Source of the DNA: Pyrenophora tritici-repentis
Lineage: Eukaryota; Ascomycota; Dothideomycetes; Pleosporales; Pleosporaceae
DNA: 64,000 nucleotides
Assembly (NCBI RefSeq): GCF_003171515.1
Contig: NC_089394.1
Span: forward strand, 3,224,001-3,288,000
Reading direction: 5' to 3'
The notes under the pieces: model-generated
The model's input: the letters and a program-made list of their open reading frames with translations, nothing else
The model's database searches: none
Told to the model about the DNA's origin: nothing
Translations under genes and position numbers: made by a program
Part shown: positions 56,693 through 64,000 of the stretch, piece after piece
Numbering within the stretch: the stretch's first letter is position 1
Layout of the letters: every line of letters starts with the position of its first letter

Positions 56693-56862
56693 TGATGAAG
56701 GTGGAGAAACGTGTGCGAACTTGTTGTATTGGAGCTACGGGAGGAGTGAGAATATCTATGGTGCGCGCACGGAGCAGCTGACTAATCAGTGCCTGGCCAA
56801 TCAGAGCACGGGAAGCCTGATTCACCGTGAATACTAGTGAAGGCTCTTACCGCGTCTCGACA
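56693..56862 (-). repeat. Solo LTR of Copia-A family (second in Mariner-B)
   Basis: 170 bp, duplication CTATT at 56688-56692 and 56863-56867. Slightly diverged from the first (for example GTGTGCG for GTGCGTG near the left end). Confidence 0.95.
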
Positions 56863-58109
56863 CTATTGACTCAATTTATGGTAGAGCCTGCCAACGTGGA
56901 TTTGAGCCTAATTCACCCACTATTAAACTCCTCCCCGAGTACCTCGAAGACGCCCCTCGCGCTGGTCGCCCTCATAAGCAGGAAGCTATCCACAACGCCA
57001 CTCTTTCACAAGTATGCCGAGATAGATATGGGAGAGAGAAGAGCTGTGCTGATATAGCTGGTGATCTTAGTGTTCACGGTTACAACATATCATCCACCAC
57101 AGTGTGGAGAGTCCTAAAAGCAGCCGGTTACAACAAGACGAAGCCCACGAGGAAGCCTGGGTTGACGAAGAAGATGAGACAGGAGAGACTTGAGTGGTGT
57201 CTTGCCCATCAAGACTGGACTCTGGAGGACTGGAAGAATGTCATCTGGTCTGATGAGACCTCTGTCGTGCTCAACCACCGCCGTGGTGGCTATCGGGTCT
57301 GGAGAAAACCTGATGAGGTCTTCACCAAAACAGTCATTCGCGAGCAGTGGAAAGGCTACTCAGAGTTCATGTTCTGGGGCTGCTTCTCTTATGATCACAA
57401 GGGCCCATGCCACATCTGGTGCCCTGAGACTGCACAGCAGAAGAGAGAGGCAGCTCTTCAAATTGAAGAGATGAACAAGGTCCTTGAGCCTATTATGAGG
57501 CAGGAGTGGGAGCTTACAACTGGCATGAAGAGGATGGGATTAAGGAACAAGCCAGGCAGGACTCCGCAATGGAGATGGACAAAAGAGACCGGCAAGCTGT
57601 CTCGTGATAGTGGAAGAGGCATAGATTGGTGGCGCTACCAGACTCAAGTTCTAATCCCAAAGCTCATTCCCTTCGCTAAGGAGTGCCAGAAAGGGAGACC
57701 ATGTACTGTAGTTCAAGAGGACAAGGCTCCTTCGCATGCCCACTACGCCCAACAACTAGTATACAGTAGAGAGGGAGTAGAGAAGCTTTTATGGTGTGGC
57801 AATTCACCTGACCTCAACGCTATTGAAGCAGCCTGGCCATGGCTCAAGCGGAGAACCACCAGGAAAGGCGCTCTAAAAAATAGAGCAGAGGGCACAAAGG
57901 CATGGCTGGAGGCTTGGGATGAGCTACCTCAACACCAAATCCAGGCTTGGATAGAGCGTATACAGTTTCATGTAAAGGAGATTATTAGACTTGAAGGCGG
58001 CAACGAATACAAGGAGGGGCGGCGCGACCGAACAGTCCAAGCTTCGGTGGTACTACGGCAGTAATATAGACCCCCCTGTCAGCAAGAACTTTTGAAAGTC
58101 ACCTCCGTA

Positions 58110-58198
58110 GTTCCTGTGCTAGCTCCCAGGATCTGGCCACCTCATTTTCTCTTGTATGACTCAAAGCACTGAAAACACGGAATTATTAGATAGCTATT
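58110..58198 (+). repeat. Two-copy repeat next to a transposon end (copy 2)
   Basis: Matches 35209-35300; directly follows Mariner-B and its TA. Confidence 0.8.
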
Positions 58199-58242
58199 CG
58201 CCCCACGGAGCCCAGTTCGGTCGAACTGGGCTCCGTGGGGCG
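58199..58242. other. Near-perfect 44-bp palindrome
   Basis: 21-bp arms, CGCCCCACGGAGCCCAGTTC and complement, around a 2-nt centre. It is followed by GTAGGGACGGACTTTA, the end of a MITE-1-like element, so a rearranged element tip is one explanation. Confidence 0.8.
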
Positions 58243-58541
58243 AGTAGGGACGGACTTTACTCAAATCAAGTCCAACTTCCCCATCAAATTCAACTACTCC
58301 CTATCACCTGCTTCAGGTCATTTTTGAAGCACATGCCTTCAGGAAGATTTAGACAACACAGCCCACAGACCCCGGTCTTGGTGTTCCAATGTTAGTGGAA
58401 CGCTCTGCAAGTGGTCTTTGAATATGCGTTGATTTGTGCGTGTTAGCCGTGCATTCACTAGGGGTGCCGGACGGGCCAACGCCGGATTACGTCCTACAAC
58501 ACCAAATATCTGATCAACTTCTAACTATGTAGTTATTTACT

Positions 58542-59111
58542 CTAACATTTCGCACGAATGTAACCTGATAGCTGAATATGAAGCCTTAATTCCTCCCGAA
58601 GTTGGCTAACTTCCAATTTCAGATTCGAGAGTTGGAGTTCGATGATTTCCCGTCTCCGCTGTTCATCACGCTGCTCTGCCTCAAGGAGACTGACAAGATC
58701 CTCATGCTTTCGACGCGACTTAGCGGCCGCTTGGCGATTTCGCTCTTTGTATTTACCATGGTACTTCTCACGTAATTGCTTCACCTCCTTGCTGGGTTGC
58801 ATGGAATGCTCAACCAGCTTAACATCATTCTGTGATCTCAGCGAGGAGCCCTCCACCCGTGAATTTATCATTTGAAACCTGCTACTGGTTGGCATAGTAT
58901 TGGCAGTTTGTATCGTTTGAAAGTCTGATTCTAGGCCAGTCTGAACTGTGTCGATCGGACCATATATATCAGTAGACGCGTTTATCCATTCGATGGGACC
59001 ACCCAAGTCGGAGATAGATTCATTGGAAGGAGAAATGACCGTGGTAGTAGATAAGAAATCTGATGGGCTAGGGTCGATCCATAGGTTATCTTTCACCAAC
59101 TCTTCTTGCAT
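58542..59111 (-). CDS. bZIP transcription factor (ATF/CREB-like)
   Basis: 189 residues from Met 59111. The C-terminal half has a basic region KYKERNRQAAAKSRRKHED with the N-x7-R signature, then a leucine-zipper heptad stretch (SLLEAEQ...IIELQLSNLKLEVSQLREEL). The N-terminal half is acidic, Ser/Thr-rich and probably activating. The frame stays open upstream for about 20 codons, and a further ATG at about 59241 in another frame could belong to a spliced first exon, so the N-terminus is uncertain. As the only regulator seen near the cluster genes it is the candidate pathway-specific activator; ACGTCA-type sites upstream of the NRPS and transesterase would suit it. Confidence 0.82.
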   Translation of the reverse strand: MQEELVKDNLWIDPSPSDFLSTTTVISPSNESISDLGGPIEWINASTDIYGPIDTVQTGLESDFQTIQTANTMPTSSRFQMINSRVEGSSLRSQNDVKLVEHSMQPSKEVKQLREKYHGKYKERNRQAAAKSRRKHEDLVSLLEAEQRDEQRRREIIELQLSNLKLEVSQLREELRLHIQLSGYIRAKC

Positions 59112-59259
59112 GTTGTTGGCCGTGTGCTGCTGTAGATCGGGAAAAGCGCCATCTAAGTAGTCTATTGTGTCCTCGGACCTTCCTCAAATAGTCAGTGTAT
59201 GATATTCCAAGACTTCTAAACAGCATGTCCTCCATAAGTAAAACACAAGCTTTCCTACA

Positions 59260-60897
59260 TTTCGCCAGGTGTGATAACGTTCATGTTGTGACCTAAAATG
59301 CCGAAAACCTCCATTATTTCTTAGGGATGGTGAGCTCCTCTTGGTGATGCAAAGCAAGGTTTCCTGTAATTAAACTATTAGAGCAATGATCATGAAAAAG
59401 TCCACTAGATAAAGCAAAATTGAATAAATGCGATTACGGCGGCCAGAAAAGGCTCCTGAATAATAGAAAAATTGATACTAGGCTTTTCGGCTGAAGGATA
59501 ATGAAAAGCAACGAAGTGAACAACTCACAAAAATAAAGAAGACGTGCGCAGAGATGAATCGATACCAGTCCGCTTGGAATAATACTTGGAAGTATAAGGT
59601 TAACTTTGGATAATCAGTAAGTATGAGAAGGTGAGCATTCTATAAATCAATGTGTTTTAATAACTCACCCTACAGGGACATGACCTGCATACCTAAGGGT
59701 GCAAAAATCAATTCTGCTTCGAGGACCCTCTAGGAGTCCGGCCGGATAGGAGTCCGGCCGGATGAGTTCGGCCATATTTTTGAGAGCAACGGGCCGGGGC
59801 GGAAATGCTCCCGCTTCTAGGTTCAGTAATTACATGATGAAAAATTGTCTGCTCCTCTGTTGGAAGTGGCTTCGTTGAGTTGGACGTGTAATTACGTCGA
59901 AAGGTTGTTTTGGGTATGCCGTAGTCTCGTACATTACGGTAAACAGTGACTTTTGAGGCAACACAGATTATTGGTGAAGGTTCAGTTGGGATTGACGCTT
60001 CTTCAACGGCTTCACTTGCCTGCTATTCACCGCTGAGTGATAACTCAGCTTGGCTTGCAGTGGCAAACCCGCTCATCAAGATAGTTTTCGTCTCGGTAAG
60101 CCAGGGTTAATCGATACATTCTCATGCACTTGCAGCTTCCGCTTTGCGCACACGGATCCACCTGGTAAAGTATGCTTGTCTAAAAGAGGTTAAACTAGCT
60201 AGATATCACTAAGCAACAGAGGTTTAGCGTGGGATGAAAGGCCGCCTGCTTACAGAAACCGGAAGCCGTAACTGCATGAGAGCGTATTTGTGTACGAGAA
60301 AAGAACACATTCTGTCCTCCCGGAGCATTCGCACATAGCCGCGGGGTTAAGCGAGAGGATTCATATGTTCCTATGTTCACCCGGCTAAGACGTTTTCCGG
60401 GCCTGATAGAACACGAGCGACATTTCACTCGCCACATTTCATAGCCCTTGCTACAACAAAAGTAGAATTCATTGTTACTGAGGTTGGTGGGACGGGTTAA
60501 AAGATACAAAGTTGAATCACGAGCGGACTGCGCACATAAGCGCTGAAGCTAAGGCTATACAGGCTACTGAGATTTATCCCATGTTTTTGTGATATGCCCA
60601 CAAATTGAGATGTGTTCCAAACGCTAATTAATCGCTCGATTTGGCTTAGTAAGTAACTTATGGACGCGAAACCAGCGTCTCTATGTAGCAGATAGACACA
60701 GCCACAGAATCGCTGGTGTTGAGTTCGCATGCTTGTCTTGTGTACTTTACCATGCAAGACATTGCGGCTCCACTAAACTGAGTCTACAGCTCCTTTGAAG
60801 AAGCGTATGATGCGCTCAAAATGCACGGCATGCAGCATGGCTATGGTTTTATCTTTAAGCGGAGTTTGCCTCATAACTGTGAGGTCAAGACACGTTA
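59260..60897. other. Intergenic stretch right of the cluster, no gene seen
   Basis: No supported ORF. It includes a 16-bp tandem pair TAGGAGTCCGGCCGGA at about 59731-59765 and TGGACGTGTA (complement of TACACGTCCA) at 59881-59890. Confidence 0.5.
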
Positions 60898-61629
60898 CAA
60901 TGCCCATGCGCAGGTCGAGCCACCCCACAATGTTCCATCCCAACTTCAAATCAATATAACTCCACCACCATGGATCCAATTCAAAAAAGCAGTTAAATGC
61001 TTAGAATCGCGTGAAGTTGGAGATAATTTCTCGTACCGCGAAGTCGCGAAGATGTTTAGTGTAAACCGAACGACGCTGTCGCAAAGGCACAGAGGTGTAC
61101 AGAGATCCCTACGCGCCCAGTCACAACACTAACAAGTACTCAACCCACAGAAGCAGGTTCAAGAAGCTGCAAAGGTGGCTCGACAACAAGCCAAAACTGA
61201 GCGTGAGCGCGAGCGGAAACAGCGCGCTGAGGAACTAGCTGCTCAACGGGCGCTCAAAAAGCTGCAACGCGACGCTGCAACCGCAAAAAAAACTTACGAT
61301 ACAGCAAACAAGTGTAAGCGAAAAGTCTCACATAAAGCAGCCAAAAATCTGACAAAGCGTCGTCGTGTTGCTGCTGCATCAAGTCGGGTTGACGCTGGTC
61401 CGCCTGCGGCGTCTCCCCCACCCAAATACAGCGCAAGTCAGCGCCAAGTTAAGACACCAACGAGATACAAGTAGTGCAAACGATCTAGAAGCTTCTGTAT
61501 AGCGATACCTCAGAAAGTCTCACGATAATAGCTATCGTGCGTGTGGCTCAATAACCTCATCTTTTCGATCGTCTGATCTTTTTGGGGTGGCTCGACCCGC
61601 GAACTGGCTCGACCTACGCACGGGCATTG
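60898..61629 (+). mobile_element. Pogo-D: internally deleted pogo-like element
   Basis: Inverted repeats CAATGCCCATGCGCAGGTCG (left) and its near complement (right, ending 61629) with TA at 60896-60897 and 61630-61631. Only coding ends related to Pogo-A remain. The right repeat has two GTCGAGCCA subrepeats, the left one. Confidence 0.9.
60970..61474 (+). pseudogene. Pogo-D transposase remnant, catalytic core deleted
   Basis: The N-terminal psq HTH (VAKMFSVNRTTLSQRHRGVQR) ends in a stop near 61130, and from 61175 the Lys/Arg-rich tail (KRKVSHKAAKNLTKRRR...TPTRYK) follows, colinear with the two ends of the Pogo-A transposase. Everything between is gone, so it can only move in trans. Confidence 0.85.
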
Positions 61630-61631
61630 TA

Positions 61632-62058
61632 TGCTGGCTGTCAGCAGTAATAAAGGATTGTAAGCTAATAAGACAACAATGCTCGTGATAGCTAGGCCGA
61701 CCACGGGCAAGCTTGCATTAAAGGAGATCGGTACGTAAGTAAAACATATATACATGCACTATGGAAAAAGATAGAAAACTACGAGTTCAAGCGGCCGTGC
61801 AGTGTCACAAGTAGAGTACCGTGCTGGACGGCGCAACGATCGCTCCGCCTCACCAACCATCATCACCAGAATCAGGTCGTAGAGCCGCACCAGATAGCTG
61901 TTATTAGAAGATTTCTTAGTTTTAAGATACAGAAATAGTATTACAATTATCTGATTATCGATACTTGGCTGGCAACTTAATATCGCGGCCGCGCCGTGAT
62001 CGTGATGTTGATGGAGCTGCTGAGCGATCGAATGGCTGCTCACCACCATCACGGCTAC
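61632..62058. other. Gap, no gene seen
   Basis: Holds CACCATCATCACC-type repeats near 61855-61870 and their complement near 62000-62050 (an imperfect, wide inverted repeat around GCGGCCGC). Possibly another small element. Confidence 0.4.
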
Positions 62059-62203
62059 TAAAGTGTGTCCCTATGTGACGAAAAACCCTGTGTTCCGAGA
62101 ACGACCAACCGGATCGCAAAGATGACACACTTCTCTTGGACCCTCGTAATCCGATTGGTCATTTTCGGTACACAGGTTTTTCGTCACATAGAGACAGACT
62201 TTA
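62059..62203. repeat. MITE-1 copy
   Basis: TAAAGTGTGTCCCTATGTGA at the left, GTCACATAGAGACAGACTTTA at the right. A lone partial tip AGTGTCCGTCCCTGTGTGAC follows at about 62229-62248. Confidence 0.85.
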
Positions 62204-62421
62204 GCCCAGACGCCTTAAAAGCCCTCTTAGTGTCCGTCCCTGTGTGACTAATGTTACAATTGAACCAGCGCAGCGACATAAACGATAGAGACGCTGTAGT
62301 TCTTATGTTATTTTCTACTGTTTATATTTCTCTAATAAGATTTTTGATTAGTGGCTGTTTCGCGGCTCTACTTAGCAATACAGTATCCCTTTAGCCCTGG
62401 CAGCTTGTATATCTTAATTAA

Positions 62422-63179
62422 CTACCTTGATAGTCGTTCAAACGAAGGCCTCGGGCCGTACGGAGAGCCTCGGCGATAGGTTTTGTAATTGTTGGCGCGG
62501 TACCCGCCTCGCCACCCGCCTCGGTAGCCTCTGCGAATATGATCAAAATAACTGCTCCCATGCTGTCGGCATACACACGGTGTGTCGCCTAATAAGGCCC
62601 AATGTACCGCCTCGATCCTACTTCGGCCCAACTCGGACCCAACGCTATGTATACCTTCGTAGCCCCCACATTCGTAGAATCATCATACACCAGAATACCA
62701 ATACACAAGATTACCTTAGCTACTGTTATTCACCGTACGATCGTACAAGGCCTTCCAACACATGCCTTATATGTTGTTTTCGAAGTTCATAAATGTCTTG
62801 AAACTCCCCCGGAGATTGATCCTCCGCAAGGCGACTTAGGTCTTCGTTTGTTGCGGAAGAGGCATCTGGATATTCCAGTAGATTTGTGTGCTTGTTATTC
62901 TGTAGTGGTGTATAAGGCATTTTATAATTGATTTGTGGTTCTTCTAACCTGTAAAGCCATAAGAACCTGATAAACACTTTTCAATTTTAAGATGTACCGT
63001 GCACAATTCGAAGGAAGAGCATGCTCTTCCTTAGTACTTTCATCGTGACTTTGCTCCTTAGATGCCTGCGAACAAGCCGGTTCATATAATTGTTGGCTAT
63101 TTTCTCTTAGCGATTCAAGTAGGGTAGAAGTGGCCGCAGACAAAGCCTCCGCCCATTGGAGTAAGCCATCGTTGCTCAT
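62422..63179 (-). pseudogene. Small unknown gene with Arg/Gly-rich C-terminus, split by a solo LTR
   Basis: Exon 1 is 63179-62949 (MSNDGLLQWAEALSAATSTL, Ser/Glu-rich). A 49-bp intron (GTTAGA/CTACAG) leads to exon 2, starting NNKHTNLLEYPDASSATNED at 62899. Exon 2 reads into a 197-bp solo LTR at 62760-62564. If the LTR and one target duplication are left out, the frame continues as SSYFDHIRRGYRGGWRGGYR and ends at TAG 62422-62424, giving about 170 residues. The RGYRGGWRGGYR tail is like an RGG-type RNA-binding box. No known family recognised. The coherence of the frame on both sides of the LTR supports a once-real gene. Confidence 0.6.
62564..62760. repeat. Solo LTR, family 3
   Basis: 197 bp, nearly identical to 51069-51265, with perfect duplication CATGC at 62559-62563 and 62761-62765. 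Confidence 0.95.
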
Positions 63180-64000
63180 GTTGAACGAGTTTGGAGCTTA
63201 AAAGGATCGATAACAATTTGAATGAAACAAAGCTAGTCGCAAAAGCAAAAAGAGTATCTGTGTTATTTTATAGCGATGAATACCCTAAAGCAGGGTCGGA
63301 TCGAGGCAGATCTGAGGCGGAACATCCGGTTACCTACGATTCCGAATATATCCTTCCGAAGATTCCATCACATCAACGCCAAGCATCACTGTAACCAGTT
63401 ATACTAGGCAATTCATATCTCGCCGCTTGCTTTGCCGTTCAATAATCACGGCCTGACCTATCGCTCTTGTCAGATTTTTATGGATGGGATCAAGTGTGTA
63501 TTGTCTGTCTCTGTCTACGGCTCTGTCTGTGGGAGGTGGCCTCGCCTCGGGCTTGGCAGTGCTAAGTCCCGGCGCTAGCCCTGGTTTGGGGGTCTCATGT
63601 CCTTCCCCAACCACCATCGGCTCGATCATGGAGCAAAACCTCGCCTCAATCTGACAGCTCTCCTGCGCGCAGCCTAGCGTGTAGTCTGTTTGCCTTGTGT
63701 GCTTTATGGCCTCAGGCAGCAGGAAGAAATTCGCACTAGGCAGACAACATCCCTCTGTTAGGCGAGATAGCTAACCCTTACTTGGATGAAACAAGCGCTT
63801 ATGCATTTTGCACGTGTATGGAAATCAACTTCCTCCTTATCTAGTTAGGCGCATTGATATTGGATCCTGATAGTCTTGTCTCTACCGAGACCATAATGCA
63901 GGTATATCACCCCGAAATCGTGTGTCTCTTGTTAAGAAATATTAGGAAGAGCATGCAGGGCCTTATTGTATTGGCGGGCTATTCAAATCGGGCGGATAAT
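63180..64000. other. Right-edge stretch, no gene seen
   Basis: Short ORFs on both strands without recognisable content. Confidence 0.4.

Larger units (their letters stand above)
56401..58064 (+). pseudogene. Mariner-B transposase, undamaged except for two LTR insertions
   Basis: The coding frame starts at Met 56401, is cut at 56425 by the first LTR, continues 56595-56692, is cut by the second, and resumes at 56863 to the TAA at 58062-58064 (counting one copy of each target duplication). In the 57102-58064 part the core is intact: WRVLKAAGYNKTKPTRKPG, DWTLEDWKNVIWSDETSVV, QEDKAPSHAH, NSPDLNAIEAAW. Unlike Mariner-A there are no TAG stops, so it escaped or predates the mutation process that hit Mariner-A. 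Confidence 0.85.
56250..58107 (+). mobile_element. Mariner-B: Tc1/mariner element carrying two solo LTRs
   Basis: Inverted repeats CGGAGGTGACTTTCAAAAGT... at 56250 and 58107, with TA outside (56248-56249, 58108-58109). Two Copia-A-family solo LTRs have landed in its transposase gene. Confidence 0.92.

Overview
The window looks like a transposon-rich accessory region of a filamentous ascomycete, probably a Dothideomycete. Genes carry short introns of about 45-130 bp, every biosynthetic protein is of a fungal type, and many transposase genes carry stop codons explained by C-to-T changes at CpA, the signature of repeat-induced point mutation (RIP). The genus cannot be fixed from sequence reading alone. 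Layout, left to right: 1-5115 is a Tad-like LINE (ORF1 runs off the left edge). 5201-10221 is a complete Ty1/copia element (Copia-A) with identical LTRs. 10664-12806 is a RIP-damaged pogo/Fot1-like element (Pogo-A). 13023-15753 is an intact hAT element. 16430-17722 holds a LINE relic and a broken kinase gene cut by a solo LTR. 17723-20827 is relic DNA. 20828-59111 holds nine genes that look like one secondary-metabolite cluster, with transposons in most of the gaps. 60898-63179 holds a deleted pogo element, a fold-back element and a small gene split by a solo LTR. Cluster genes in order: P450-1 (-), FSH-type serine hydrolase (+), a two-module NRPS (-), P450-2 (+), branched-chain-type aminotransferase (-), SAM methyltransferase (+), P450-3 (-), beta-lactamase-like transesterase (+, with a one-base frameshift), and a bZIP regulator (-). 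The NRPS reads [partial C]-A1-T1-C-A2-T2 and has no terminal release domain, so the FSH hydrolase or the beta-lactamase-like protein may release or transfer the product. A1 has Asn where alpha-amino-acid-activating domains keep Asp235. An aminotransferase and a methyltransferase with a GHDFW motif lie together, which suggests an alpha-keto or alpha-hydroxy acid building block, possibly C-methylated. This is inference. The 10-mer TACACGTCAT occurs twice upstream of the NRPS and twice upstream of the transesterase and would suit the local ATF/CREB-like bZIP. Mobile DNA: besides complete copies there are solo LTRs of three families (five with perfect 5-bp target duplications), about nine copies of a 145-bp fold-back MITE, and several smaller fold-back elements. 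Some insertions touch genes directly: a MITE supplies the FSH hydrolase stop codon, another fold-back sits in the last transesterase intron, and solo LTRs split a kinase, a mariner transposase and a small Arg/Gly-rich gene.
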